In this document: positions 24,797-34,029 of the stretch, in pieces
Numbering within the stretch: the first letter of the stretch is position 1
Layout: every line of letters begins with the position of its first letter
Assembly: GCA_017305535.1 (NCBI GenBank)
Contig: JAFKKN010000007.1
Coordinates: forward strand, 270,575 to 334,574
Reading direction: 5' to 3'
Length of the DNA: 64,000 nucleotides
DNA from: Hyphomicrobiales bacterium
Lineage (GTDB): Bacteria; Pseudomonadota; Alphaproteobacteria; Rhizobiales; Xanthobacteraceae
Program-made: the position numbers and the translations under genes
Notes under the pieces: model-generated
The model's database searches: none
What the model saw: the letters and a program-made list of their open reading frames with translations, nothing else
What the model was told of the DNA's origin: nothing

Positions 24797-25543
24797 ATGG
24801 CCTCGCCGGGCGTCGCCGCTGTCGATCGCGCGCTGACGATCCTGTCCGCGTTCGATGGCGAACCAAATGCGTTGACGCTGGCGGCGTTGTCGCGCCGGAC
24901 CGGCTTCTACAAAAGCACGCTGCTGCGTCTGATCGCGTCGTTGCAGGCGCACGGCTATGTGCTGCAATTGCCCGACGGCCGTTATCATCTCGGGCCGACG
25001 CCGTTCCGGCTCGGCGCGGTCTATCAGCGCGCCAATCATCTCTACGATCATGTGATGCCGGTGCTGCGCCAGCTCGTGGCGGCGGGTACTGAAAGCCCGT
25101 CGTTCCATGTGAGGCATGACGCCAAGCAGAGGCTGTGCGTGTTTCGCGTCGATTCCCAGCATTCGACGCTGGATCGTGTCGAGGCCGGCGCGCTGCTGCC
25201 GCTGGATCGCGGCGCGGCAGGAAAGGTGATCCTCGCGTTCGACGGCACTAAGGGTGAAACCTTCGACAGCATTCGTGATACTTTCGTGGCGCTGTCGTTC
25301 GGCGAGCGCGACCCCGATTGTGCCGGCATCGCTGCGCCGGTGTTCGGCGCCGATGGCCGGCTGGTCGGTGCACTGTCGGTGTCCGGCCCGAAGCCGCGCT
25401 TCACGCCCGATACGATTGCGGCCATGACCGCGCAAGTGTTGCAGGGCGCGCTGCGGCTGACTCACGCGCTAGGCGGCCGCAATGATGCGATGGGGCGGGT
25501 CGCGGATAAAAGCAGCCAACAGATAGTGAGCGCATCGGTCTAG
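24797..25543 (+). CDS. IclR-family transcriptional regulator
   Basis: A 248-residue IclR regulator. The winged HTH is in residues 5-70 (AAVDRALTILSAFDGEPN, then LAALSRRTGFYKSTLLRLIA). The effector domain follows with HSTLDRVEAGALLPLDRGAA and GIAAPVFGADGRLVGALSVS. It is the last gene of the second operon, three bases after the dehydrogenase, so it is probably autoregulated through the operator cluster at 20761-20807. IclR proteins usually sense a pathway acid. Confidence 0.93.
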   Translation: MASPGVAAVDRALTILSAFDGEPNALTLAALSRRTGFYKSTLLRLIASLQAHGYVLQLPDGRYHLGPTPFRLGAVYQRANHLYDHVMPVLRQLVAAGTESPSFHVRHDAKQRLCVFRVDSQHSTLDRVEAGALLPLDRGAAGKVILAFDGTKGETFDSIRDTFVALSFGERDPDCAGIAAPVFGADGRLVGALSVSGPKPRFTPDTIAAMTAQVLQGALRLTHALGGRNDAMGRVADKSSQQIVSASV

Positions 25544-25546
25544 TCC

Positions 25547-25634
25547 GTCATGGCCGGGCTCGTCCCGGCCATCCACGTCTTTACAGATACGCAGCAAGAG
25601 AGACGTGGATGCCCGGGACAAGCCCGGGCATGAC
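25547..25634. repeat. Palindromic element, family A (two-arm form)
   Basis: GTCATGGCCGGGCTCGTCCC at the left, GACAAGCCCGGGCATGAC at the right, with ATCCACGTCT / AGACGTGGAT as an inner complementary pair. It lies between the two convergent IclR genes. Confidence 0.88.
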
Positions 25635-25675
25635 GAAGAACATCGATCGTCAAATTATAAGACGAACGGAGAAAC

Positions 25676-26467
25676 TTACGCTGTTCCCCGCTCGCGGATC
25701 TTCGCGCCGAGCGCCAGTGCTTTCGAAAGCACCGCGCTGGTCGCGACGAGCGCATCGATGCGTTCCGGCAGCCGTTCGTTCATGATCCGCTGCAACGGCC
25801 CCGTCATCGCCAGCGCGTGCAGCACCATGCCGTCCGGCAGCGTGACCGGAACGGCGATTGCAGCGAGGCCCTCGTCGATCTCGCCGATGCAGGTCGCGTA
25901 GCCGCGTTCGCGCACGGTTTGCAACTCCGATTCCACCCAGGCCAGATCGTTACGGGTATTGGCGGTGACGATCGGCAACGGTTGCGCCAGCGCCTGCGCC
26001 AAGGTCGCATCGTCCTGATAGGCCATGATGGCTTTCGCCGACGCCGCCGCGTTGACCGGCATTTCGATGCCGGGCTGCACATAGCCGCGCCAGCGTACGT
26101 CCGGTGATTGCGACACCGCGACGACGATGCGCCCGCCGGCGAGCCGCGTCAGGTAACAGGTCTCGCCCCAGTCTTCGATGATCTGCCGCAGATGCGGCCC
26201 GCTCAGTGTCGCCAGCCAGTCGTCGTCGACGGTGGCGTGCACCAGTCGCGTCAGCCGTTCGCCGAGATCGTAAGCGCGACCGCCGACGGCTTCGCGCGCG
26301 AGGCCGGCTTTCACCAGACCTTTCAGCAAGCGATGCGCGGTGGTTTTCGGCAGCGCCAGCATCGACGAGACGTCGCCGAGCGTCAGCGCGCCGGGAAAAG
26401 CGGCCACCAGTTCCAGCACGTCCATGTAGCGGCCGAGCGGTCCCGGCGATGCATCGTCTGTCGTCAT
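25676..26467 (-). CDS. IclR-family regulator, probably of the hydantoinase operon
   Basis: A 263-residue IclR protein. HTH: YMDVLELVAAFPGALTLGDV followed by SSMLALPKTTAHRLLKGLVK. Effector domain: CYLTRLAGGRIVVAVSQSPD, ATCIGEIDEGLAAIAVPVTL. It is transcribed away from the aminotransferase/hydantoinase operon across a 143-base gap that contains a perfect 7-1-7 palindrome, the usual arrangement for a local IclR repressor or activator. Confidence 0.93.
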   Translation of the reverse strand: MTTDDASPGPLGRYMDVLELVAAFPGALTLGDVSSMLALPKTTAHRLLKGLVKAGLAREAVGGRAYDLGERLTRLVHATVDDDWLATLSGPHLRQIIEDWGETCYLTRLAGGRIVVAVSQSPDVRWRGYVQPGIEMPVNAAASAKAIMAYQDDATLAQALAQPLPIVTANTRNDLAWVESELQTVRERGYATCIGEIDEGLAAIAVPVTLPDGMVLHALAMTGPLQRIMNERLPERIDALVATSAVLSKALALGAKIRERGTA

Positions 26468-26544
26468 GGTCCTGCGCGGTTGCCGTCGAGTCAGCCTTGA
26501 CTCCGGAAAGCTTGCTTTATATCGTTTCGATATCCTGAATGCAA

Positions 26545-26559
26545 TTCCGAATTTCGGAA
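26545..26559. promoter_or_regulatory. Candidate IclR operator
   Basis: TTCCGAA-T-TTCGGAA, a perfect 15-base palindrome in the divergent gap between the IclR gene and the aminotransferase operon, 52 bases before the aminotransferase ATG. Size and symmetry fit an IclR dimer half-site pair. Confidence 0.6.
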
Positions 26560-26610
26560 CAAAAATGATCCCGCCCCTCGATGAAGCGCGGCGCGATCGG
26601 GAGGCGCGAG

Positions 26611-27927
26611 ATGTACCCGGACCCGAATTCGAAATCGCAGGCGCTCTACAACCGCGCGCTCGGCAGCTTGCCCGGTGGCAACTCGCGCACCACGGTGTTC
26701 ATGAAGCCGTATCCGATCTACGCCGCGCGCGGCGAGGGCTGCCGCGTCACCGATCTCGACGGCAACGTCTTCATCGACTGCATCAACAATTTCGCGTCGC
26801 TGATTCACGGCCACGCTCATCCGAAACTGGTGAAGGCCGCGACCGATCAGATGATGCTCGGCTCCGCCTTTGGCCTCCCGACCGAAGCCGAGGTCGATCT
26901 CGCGGAGTTGCTGACGTCGCGTCTTGCCTCGGTCGATCAGGTGCGCTTCGCCAATTCCGGCACCGAGGCGGTGATGATGGCGCTGAAGGCGGCGCGTGCG
27001 TTCACCGGCCGGCCGAAGATCGCCAAATGCGAAGGTGCCTATCACGGCTCCTACGACTACGCCGAGGTCAGCCTCGATCCGACGCCGGAGGCGTGGGGCC
27101 GCAACGCGCCGGTGTCGGTGGCCTATGCAAAGGGCACGCCGGAGAATGTGCTGGCCGACGTGCTGACGATTCCGTTCAACGATCCGGAAGCGGCGGTGTC
27201 CTTGATCCGCGAGCACGGTCCCGAACTCGCCTGCGTGCTGGTCGATCCGATGCCGAACCGCGCTGGCCTCGTGCCGGCCGACAAGGCCTACATCGAAGCG
27301 CTGCGCGCGGTGACGCGCGAGGTCGGCGCGTTGTTGATTTTCGACGAAGTGATCTCGTTCCGCCTCGGCTATCATGGCGCGCAAGGGCTGTGGGATGCCG
27401 ATCCCGATCTCACCGCGCTCGGCAAGATCATGGGCGGCGGTTTTCCGGTCGGCGCCATCGGCGGCCGCACGGACGTGATGGCGGTGTTCGATCCGCGCCA
27501 CGGCAAGCCGGCGCTGCCGCACGGTGGCACCTTCTCCGCCAATCCGGTGACGATGCGCGCCGGGCTCGCGGCGATGCAATTGCTGGACGAAGCGATGTTC
27601 AAGCGGCTCGAGGCCATCGGCGACGCGGTGCGCGGCGGCATCGACGCCGCCTTCCGCAAGCACGGTGTGCCGGGGCGCACGGTGGGGCGCGGTTCGCTGC
27701 TGAAGATACACTTCGCCGAGCACGACATCCGCGACTATCGCTCAGCCTATCTGAACGAGCAGGAAGCGAAGCGGCAGGCGGTGTTCAACACCGGGCTGCT
27801 CGATCGCGGCATCCTCTGCGCCGGCTACGGGTTGATGGCGCTGTCGACGCCGATGAGCGATGCGGACGTCGAGGCCATCGTCAGCGCCGCCGACGCAGCG
27901 ATGGCGGACGTTGCCGCTCGGGCTTGA
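26611..27927 (+). CDS. Class-III aminotransferase (glutamate-1-semialdehyde aminomutase-like)
   Basis: A 438-residue PLP enzyme of class III. Recognisable are NRALGSLPGGNSRTTVFMKP at the N-terminus, RFANSGTEAVMMALKAARA, GALLIFDEVISFRLGYHGAQ and the PLP lysine in LTALGKIMGGGFPVGAIGG. It resembles glutamate-1-semialdehyde 2,1-aminomutase, but the operon context (hydantoinase subunits, IclR) argues for a catabolic transaminase acting on an amino compound. The ATG at 26611 has GGGAGGCG seven bases upstream; a reading from 26581 would start inside that leader. Confidence 0.88.
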   Translation: MYPDPNSKSQALYNRALGSLPGGNSRTTVFMKPYPIYAARGEGCRVTDLDGNVFIDCINNFASLIHGHAHPKLVKAATDQMMLGSAFGLPTEAEVDLAELLTSRLASVDQVRFANSGTEAVMMALKAARAFTGRPKIAKCEGAYHGSYDYAEVSLDPTPEAWGRNAPVSVAYAKGTPENVLADVLTIPFNDPEAAVSLIREHGPELACVLVDPMPNRAGLVPADKAYIEALRAVTREVGALLIFDEVISFRLGYHGAQGLWDADPDLTALGKIMGGGFPVGAIGGRTDVMAVFDPRHGKPALPHGGTFSANPVTMRAGLAAMQLLDEAMFKRLEAIGDAVRGGIDAAFRKHGVPGRTVGRGSLLKIHFAEHDIRDYRSAYLNEQEAKRQAVFNTGLLDRGILCAGYGLMALSTPMSDADVEAIVSAADAAMADVAARA

Positions 27928-27985
27928 TCCGCCGCGCGTCCCTTCATCTCAACGAACCAATCCCCGCAAGCGAGCGAGGCACATC

Positions 27986-29656
27986 ATGTCCGCGACCATC
28001 GATCCGATCACGCGCTCCGTTGTTCAGCATCGGCTGAGTTCGATCGTTGCCGAAATGGGCGAGGCGATGCTGCGCACGTCCTATTCGCAGATTCTCAATT
28101 CGAGCCGCGATTTCTCGCTGGCGATCTGCGACACCAAGGGCCGGCTGATCGCGCAGGCCGATCACATCCCGGTGCATGTCGGCGCGCTGCCGTGGGCGGC
28201 GCGCGCCATCGAGGAGCGCTTCAGCAACTTCAAGCCCGGCGACGTGCTGCTGCTCAACGATCCCTATCACGGCGGCAGCCATCTGCCCGATCTCACCGCG
28301 TTCGTGCCGGTGTTCGATGGCGAACGGCGGATGTATTGGGCCATCGTACGCGCGCACCAGAGCGACATCGGCGGCGCGACCCATGGCGGCTACAATCCGA
28401 CGGCCTCCGAGATTTATCAGGAAGGCCTGCGCGTCCCGCCGATCTTCCTCTATGAGGCGGGCAAGCTGCGCGATGACATTCTCGACATGCTGGCGCTCAA
28501 CGTGCGTAACTCGCGCGACTTCCGCGGCGATCTCGCCGCCATGGTCGGCGCGGCGCGGCTGGGCGAACGTCGCCTGCTGCGGCTGTTCGATGAATTCGGC
28601 GGCGCGACGGTGGAGCGCGCGGTGGATGCCATTCTCGACGCCGCCGAGCAGCAGACCCGCGCGGTGGTGTCGACCTGGAAGGACGGCGTGTTTCACGGCG
28701 AAGCCTTTCTCGACGACGACGGCTCCGGCGGCCGCGAGAACATCCGCATCAGTGCCAAGGTGACCAAGCGCGGCGGCGAGGTGGAAGTCGATCTCTCCGA
28801 CTCCGATCCGCAATCGACGCGCTTCGTGAATTCGTCCCACGCCAACATGCAGGCTGCGGTGGCGATGGCTTTCGCCTATCTGATCGATCCCGACATTCCG
28901 AAGAACGATGGCTGCCTGCGCGCGCTGAAGGTGATCGCGAAGCAAGGCACTATCGTCTGGGCCGATCCCGGCCGACCGGTAACGCTCTGCACCAGTCATC
29001 CGTCGAACGAAATCGTCGAAGCCATCGTCAAGGCGTTGTCGGCATCATGCCCGGAGCGCGCGATGGCCGGCTGGAGCCGCCGCTTCCGCATCGCCATTCA
29101 GGGCGAGGACCCACGCACCGGCCGCAACTTCATCTGGCACATGTTTCAGGCGCGGCCCGGTGGCGGCGCGTCGTCGCAAGGCGACGGCTGGTCGTCGATC
29201 GGCGAGTGGCACACCGTCGGCGGCATCAAGTTCGGCAGTCTCGAAGTCGCGGAGGTGCGCTTTCCGCTGCACTTCCGCCATCACGAATTCCTCGCGGATT
29301 CCGGCGGCGACGGCAAACATCGCGGCGGTCTCGGCGTCGCGCTCGATCTGGTGATGGAGACGCAGACAGTCGCGCTCGCCAACACCGCCGGTGAAGGCAC
29401 GCGGCATCGCGCCACCGGAATGCTCGGTGGCAGTGACGGCGAACCGCATCGCTATCGGCTGATCTCGGAAGGGCGCGAGCCGCGCGTGCTGCGCACCAAG
29501 GAAGTCGGCATTGAAATTCATCCCGGCGATTGGTTCGAGATACGCTCGTCCGGCGGCGGCGGCTGGGGCGATCCGGCGGAGCGCTCGCAAGCCGCGCGCG
29601 CGCGCGACGCGGAGCAGGGACTGGTGAGCGACAACACGACGAAGGCGGGTGCGTGA
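27986..29656 (+). CDS. Hydantoinase B / oxoprolinase family subunit
   Basis: A 556-residue HyuB-type protein. Blocks: MSATIDPITRSVVQHRLSSI, EMGEAMLRTSYSQILNSSRD, HPSNEIVEAIVKAL and the glycine-rich end SSGGGGWGDPAERS. With HyuA it forms an ATP-dependent enzyme; known members hydrolyse N-methylhydantoin or 5-oxoproline, or carboxylate acetone or acetophenone. Which reaction applies here is not readable. ATG at 27986 is preferred to the long upstream reading, which would run into the aminotransferase gene. The stop overlaps the next gene's GTG. Confidence 0.92.
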   Translation: MSATIDPITRSVVQHRLSSIVAEMGEAMLRTSYSQILNSSRDFSLAICDTKGRLIAQADHIPVHVGALPWAARAIEERFSNFKPGDVLLLNDPYHGGSHLPDLTAFVPVFDGERRMYWAIVRAHQSDIGGATHGGYNPTASEIYQEGLRVPPIFLYEAGKLRDDILDMLALNVRNSRDFRGDLAAMVGAARLGERRLLRLFDEFGGATVERAVDAILDAAEQQTRAVVSTWKDGVFHGEAFLDDDGSGGRENIRISAKVTKRGGEVEVDLSDSDPQSTRFVNSSHANMQAAVAMAFAYLIDPDIPKNDGCLRALKVIAKQGTIVWADPGRPVTLCTSHPSNEIVEAIVKALSASCPERAMAGWSRRFRIAIQGEDPRTGRNFIWHMFQARPGGGASSQGDGWSSIGEWHTVGGIKFGSLEVAEVRFPLHFRHHEFLADSGGDGKHRGGLGVALDLVMETQTVALANTAGEGTRHRATGMLGGSDGEPHRYRLISEGREPRVLRTKEVGIEIHPGDWFEIRSSGGGGWGDPAERSQAARARDAEQGLVSDNTTKAGA

Positions 29657-29658
29657 CG

Positions 29659-31701
29659 ATGTATACGATTGGCGTTGACGTTGGCGGCACCTACACGGAC
29701 CTCGTCGCCATTGACGAGCGTGGGCATACGATCTTCGCGAAATCGCCCTCGACTCCGGCGGATCAATCCATCGGCGTGATGGCGGGACTCGAGGAACTGG
29801 CGCGGCGGCTCGGCCTGAGCCGCGCCGACATGCTGGCGGCGGCGACGCGCCTCGTGCACGGTACTACAGTCGCGACCAACGCGCTCCTGGAGCGCAAGGG
29901 CGCGAAGGTGGCGCTGGTCACCACCGAAGGCCATCGCGATATCATCGAGATGCGCGAAGGCTTGAAGGACAATCGTTACGATCTGCGCTCGCCGCCGCCG
30001 GAGCCGCTGGTGCCGCGCGAACGGCGCCTCACGGTGCGCGAGCGCATCAAGGCCAACGGCGATGTGCTGATCCCGCTCGACGAGGTCTCCGCGAATGAAG
30101 TGATCGCCGCGATCCGCGCATCCGGCGCGCAATCGGTGGCGATCTGTTTCCTGCACGCCTATCGCAATCCGGCGCACGAAATCGCGATGGCCGAGCGCAT
30201 CGCGCGCGAACTGCCGGACGTGAACGTCTCGCGCTCCAGCGACGTGCTGCCGCAGATTCTCGAATTCGAACGCTTCTCCACCACGGTGGTGAACGCCTAT
30301 GTCGCGCCGCCGGTGCGGCGTTATCTTACCAGCCTCGAAGCGCGGCTGCGCGAGGCGGGGCTTAAATCGAGCGTCTTCATCATTCTCTCCCATGGCGGTA
30401 TGGCGCCGATCGAGGAAGCGGCAAGGCTCGCCGCCGGCACCGTGCTGTCCGGCCCCGCCGGCGGCATCTCCGGTTGCCAGCGCTGCGCGGAGTTGCTCGG
30501 CATTCCCGATCTGGTGCCGTTCGACATGGGCGGCACCTCGACTGACATCTCGCTGATCTCCGACGGCCGCGCCGCGTTGTCGGCGGCGGGTGCGCTGGCG
30601 GGCCAGCGCATCGCGTTGCGCAGCCTCGATATCACCAGCATCGCGGCGGGCGGCGGTTCTATCGCCGATGTCGATGCCGGCGGCACTTTTCACGTCGGCC
30701 CGGAAAGCGCCGGATCGGTGCCGGGCCCGGCGTGCTACGGCAACGGCGGCACCGACGTGGCCGTCACCGACGCCAATGTCGTGCTCGGTTATCTCGACGC
30801 CGACGCCTTCATGGGTGGCCAACGGCCGCTCGACCGCGCGGCGTCCGACGCCGCGATGGATCGCCTCGCGGCGAAACTCGGCCTGTCGCGCGATGCGGCG
30901 GCGGCGGGCGTCTATCGCATGATCAACCTGAAGATGGCGGACGGCATCCGCCTCACCACGTTGCGGCGCGGCGTCGATCCGCGACGCTTCACGCTGCTGT
31001 CGTTTGGTGGCGCGGCGGGGCTGCATTGCGTGGAGGTCGCGCGCGAACTCGAGATCAAGCGCATCGTGGTGCCGACCGCCGCGTCGGTGCTCTCGGCATG
31101 GGGCATGCTGACCAGCGACCTGCGCTACGAGGTCAGCCGCACCTATCTCGATTCCGGCAAGCGCATTCAGTCGTCCGAGGTGCGGGCGCTGTTCGCGGAA
31201 TTGGAAGCGCAGGCGGCGGGGCGATTGCGATCATGGTTCGACGGACCGATGACGATCCAGCGCTCGGCGGAGATGCGCTACGGCGAACAGATTTTCGAGA
31301 TCGACGTGCCGCTCGACGGACTCGACATGGACGATCCCGCGCTCGCCGCGCGGATCGAGGAACGTTTCCATTGCCGCCACGAAGATCTCTACACCTACGC
31401 TTCGCCGGATCAGGAAGTGGTGTTCGTCAACGCACGCGTCGCCGCCGTCGGCGCGGTGACGCGCGGCAATGACGACGTGAAACCGGCCCCCGCCACCGCG
31501 CCGCCTCAACCGAAATCGAAACGCAAGGCGTTCTTCGGCGCCTGGCGCGAGGTGCCGGTCTACGCGATGGACCGGCTCGCGCCCAGCCACACGCTCGAAG
31601 GCCCGGCCATCGTCGAAGCCGAAACCACGACGGTGGTGCTCAACGACGGCGACCGCGCCCGGGTGAATGAGCTTGGGTGGCTGGATATCCGGTTGGGGTG
31701 A
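29659..31701 (+). CDS. Hydantoinase A / oxoprolinase family subunit
   Basis: A 680-residue HyuA-type protein with the actin-like ATPase fold. The first phosphate loop is TIGVDVGGTYTDLVAIDERG. LVHGTTVATNALLERKGAKV and DMGGTSTDISLISDG follow, and GGAAGLHCVEVARELEIKRI is near residue 450. It works with the HyuB subunit encoded just upstream. Start ATG 29659 is used; GTG at 29653 overlaps the previous stop and would add two residues. Order aminotransferase-HyuB-HyuA under an IclR suggests removal of an amino group and ATP-dependent opening or carboxylation of a ring or ketone. Confidence 0.92.
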   Translation: MYTIGVDVGGTYTDLVAIDERGHTIFAKSPSTPADQSIGVMAGLEELARRLGLSRADMLAAATRLVHGTTVATNALLERKGAKVALVTTEGHRDIIEMREGLKDNRYDLRSPPPEPLVPRERRLTVRERIKANGDVLIPLDEVSANEVIAAIRASGAQSVAICFLHAYRNPAHEIAMAERIARELPDVNVSRSSDVLPQILEFERFSTTVVNAYVAPPVRRYLTSLEARLREAGLKSSVFIILSHGGMAPIEEAARLAAGTVLSGPAGGISGCQRCAELLGIPDLVPFDMGGTSTDISLISDGRAALSAAGALAGQRIALRSLDITSIAAGGGSIADVDAGGTFHVGPESAGSVPGPACYGNGGTDVAVTDANVVLGYLDADAFMGGQRPLDRAASDAAMDRLAAKLGLSRDAAAAGVYRMINLKMADGIRLTTLRRGVDPRRFTLLSFGGAAGLHCVEVARELEIKRIVVPTAASVLSAWGMLTSDLRYEVSRTYLDSGKRIQSSEVRALFAELEAQAAGRLRSWFDGPMTIQRSAEMRYGEQIFEIDVPLDGLDMDDPALAARIEERFHCRHEDLYTYASPDQEVVFVNARVAAVGAVTRGNDDVKPAPATAPPQPKSKRKAFFGAWREVPVYAMDRLAPSHTLEGPAIVEAETTTVVLNDGDRARVNELGWLDIRLG

Positions 31702-31748
31702 GTGTCACTCCGAGTCTCGCCAACTGACTCAGCGTCGTCCTTGTTCAG

Positions 31749-31882
31749 CGTCGTCCCCGCGCAGGCGGGGACCCAGACTCCGTGTCGCTGACGATGTGGG
31801 CAGCGCTCATGACCCTTTAATCGAGCGTCATGCGCACCACGACCGCCAGGGGTTATGGGTCCCCGCCTGCGCGGGGACGACG
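31749..31882. repeat. Palindromic element, family B
   Basis: Left CGTCGTCCCCGCGCAGGCGG then GGACCCAGACTCCG; right GGGTCCCCGCCTGCGCGGGG then ACGACG. It lies in the 200-base gap between the convergent hyuA-type and TetR genes. Confidence 0.87.
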
Positions 31883-31901
31883 GCTTTCGTATTGCACGCC
31901 C

Positions 31902-32531
31902 CTACCGTTTCCGCGTCGGCTTCGCCACGCAGGCGTCGATCAGCGCGGTGGCGGCGGCAAGCGCCGATTGCGCGGGGCCGGAGGCCGATTGCTGGCCGGT
32001 GACGTAGACACCCTCGATCAGCAGCATCAGGCCGTCGCCGAGCATGCGCGGATCGCGCGCGCCCATCTCAGTTGCGAGTTCGCGCAGCCGTTGCCGTAAC
32101 GCCTTCTTGTGCGTTTCCGCCACCAAGCGCGCAGGGTGCGTGTGGCCGGGATATTCGACGGCAGCGTTAGACAAGCCACAGCCGCGATAGCCGTCCTTCA
32201 CCGCGCGGTTCGCCAGTTCACGAATGTAGGCCAGCACATGCGTCCGCGCGTCGGGTGGGCTCTTGCCGCCGGGCTTCTCGAAGCGCGGCCAGAACTCGCG
32301 GTCGTAGTCGAAGAGGTACGCGGCGGCGAGATCGTCCTTGGAGGGGAAAGCGCGATACAGGCTCGGCTTGGTGACGCCGGCGCGGTTGACGATTTCGTCG
32401 ACGCCGACGGCGCGGATGCCCTCGCGGTAAAACAGCTCGCGGGCGGAAGCCCGAATCCGCTCCGCCGCGCGCGGCGGCTGCGCCGGGGCGTCCGGCTTGC
32501 TGGTGTTCCGGTTCGGCGTGGTTCGGCTCAC
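31902..32531 (-). CDS. TetR/AcrR-family regulator
   Basis: A 209-residue TetR protein. HTH at about residues 24-70: RIRASARELFYREGIRAVGV, DEIVNRAGVTKPSLYRAFPS. The ligand domain holds YRGCGLSNAAVEYPGH, reminiscent of TetR_C subfamilies with a Cys-rich pocket. It diverges from an MFS transporter across an 88-base gap bearing two related dyads that overlap the transporter promoter, so it is very probably a local repressor of the exporter and itself. Confidence 0.93.
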   Translation of the reverse strand: MSRTTPNRNTSKPDAPAQPPRAAERIRASARELFYREGIRAVGVDEIVNRAGVTKPSLYRAFPSKDDLAAAYLFDYDREFWPRFEKPGGKSPPDARTHVLAYIRELANRAVKDGYRGCGLSNAAVEYPGHTHPARLVAETHKKALRQRLRELATEMGARDPRMLGDGLMLLIEGVYVTGQQSASGPAQSALAAATALIDACVAKPTRKR

Positions 32532-32558
32532 GATATCCTGCTCGGCACGAATGACGGC

Positions 32559-32617
32559 TTGACAATGTTACCGATCGGTACGTATGGTCCACGCCCGATC
32601 AGACGTACCGGTTAGTA
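32559..32617 (+). promoter_or_regulatory. MFS promoter with two TetR operators
   Basis: A sigma-70 promoter TTGACA (32559-32564), 18-base spacer, TATGGT (32583-32588). The spacer contains a perfect 12-base palindrome TACCGATCGGTA (32569-32580). A second, imperfect copy TACCGGTTAGTA (32606-32617) lies just before the transporter ATG at 32620. The two copies are arranged as an extended inverted repeat (GTTACC..CGGTACGT facing ACGTACCGG..GTAAC). Binding would block RNA polymerase. Confidence 0.75.
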
Positions 32618-32619
32618 AC

Positions 32620-33918
32620 ATGCAGCAGCCTTCCGTTTCAAGCCCCGCCGTTTCACGCCGCCCGTTCGGCCAGAACTACGCCTTCGTCGTCGTCGCGGTG
32701 ATCTTCGTCGCGCTGCTCTCCGCCGCTGGCCTGCGCGCCACGCCGGGCGTGCTGATCCTGCCGTTGCAGCAGACCTTCGGCTGGAGCATTGACGTCATTT
32801 CGGTGTCCGCCGCCGTCGGCATCTTCCTCTATGGCCTCGCCGGTCCGTTCGCCGCCGCGGTGATGAACCAGTTCGGCATTCGCCGCACTGTAATGGGCGC
32901 GTTGCTGCTGATGTCGGCCGCTACCGCCGCCAGTTATTTCATGACGAAGCCGTGGCACCTGTTCCTGACCTGGGGCCTGCTCACCGGCATCGGTTCCGGC
33001 GCGGTCGCCAACGTGCTCGGCGCGGTGATCGTCAATCGCTGGTTCGTCAAGAATCGCGGCACGGTGATGGGCCTGCTCACCGCGGCCACCGCCACCGGCA
33101 CGCTGATATTCATGCCCGGCCTTTCGATGGTGGTCGAGCGCGGCGGCTGGCAGCCGGTGGTGCTGATCATCGCCGCGTGCTGCGCGGCGCTGGTGCCGCT
33201 GATCTATTTCTTGGTGCCGGAGCGTCCGGCCTCGATCGGCCAGCGCGCGTACGGCAGCGATGTCGACGACGTGCCGCCGCCCGCAACGGGGCAGAATCCA
33301 TTCGTCGCGGCCATCGCGCATCTCGTCGAGGCGGCGAGGACGCGCACCTTTTGGTATCTGTTCGCGACGTTCTTCATCTGCGGGTTCACCACCAACGGCC
33401 TTGTCGGCACGCATCTGATCGCGTTCTGCGGTGATTACGGTATCGCGCAGGTGCAGGCGGCGAGCCTGTTGGCGCTGATGGGCATCTTCGATCTGGTGGG
33501 TACTACGCTGTCGGGCTGGCTCACCGACCGCTTCGATCCGCGCAAGCTGTTGTTCGTGTATTACGGGCTGCGCGGGCTGTCGCTGATCTATCTGCCGTAT
33601 TCCGGCTTCTCGTTGTGGAGCCTGACCGTCTTCGCCGTGTTCTACGGTCTCGACTGGATTGCCACCGTGCCGCCGACCATGCGGCTCGCCAACGAGGCCT
33701 TCGGCGACCGCAAGGCGCCGGTGGTCTTCGGCTGGATCGTCGCCGGGCATCAACTCGGCGCCGCCTCGGCGGCGTTCTTCGCCGGCGCGATGCGCACCGC
33801 GCAGGGCGATTATCTCGGCGCCTTCGTCATCGCTGGCCTCACCGGGCTTGTGGCGGCGGTGTTGTCGCTGATGATCGGCCGCAATCGCGACGCGACCGCG
33901 AGGTTGGCACCGGCGTAG
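32620..33918 (+). CDS. MFS transporter
   Basis: A 432-residue, 12-segment major facilitator protein of the monocarboxylate/oxalate-type subgroup. First segment YAFVVVAVIFVALLSAAGLR, then GIFLYGLAGPFAAAVMNQFG and the loop NRWFVKNRGTVMGLLTAATA, which corresponds to the segment-4/5 region. The second half begins after about residue 215 (RTFWYLFATFFICGFTTNGL). ATG at 32620 is chosen because the earlier ATG at 32584 lies within the -10 element. Regulated by the divergent TetR. Import or export, and the substrate, cannot be told. Confidence 0.9.
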   Translation: MQQPSVSSPAVSRRPFGQNYAFVVVAVIFVALLSAAGLRATPGVLILPLQQTFGWSIDVISVSAAVGIFLYGLAGPFAAAVMNQFGIRRTVMGALLLMSAATAASYFMTKPWHLFLTWGLLTGIGSGAVANVLGAVIVNRWFVKNRGTVMGLLTAATATGTLIFMPGLSMVVERGGWQPVVLIIAACCAALVPLIYFLVPERPASIGQRAYGSDVDDVPPPATGQNPFVAAIAHLVEAARTRTFWYLFATFFICGFTTNGLVGTHLIAFCGDYGIAQVQAASLLALMGIFDLVGTTLSGWLTDRFDPRKLLFVYYGLRGLSLIYLPYSGFSLWSLTVFAVFYGLDWIATVPPTMRLANEAFGDRKAPVVFGWIVAGHQLGAASAAFFAGAMRTAQGDYLGAFVIAGLTGLVAAVLSLMIGRNRDATARLAPA

Positions 33919-34029
33919 CGGGATTGGCCGCGCTGGCATCATCCCGCTTCTCCCCGCGCTTGCTTTCGGTATAGGCTGCCGGCCGACGGCCGCGGCTATG
34001 CACCGCGACCGCAAAACAGGGAGAGAGGC

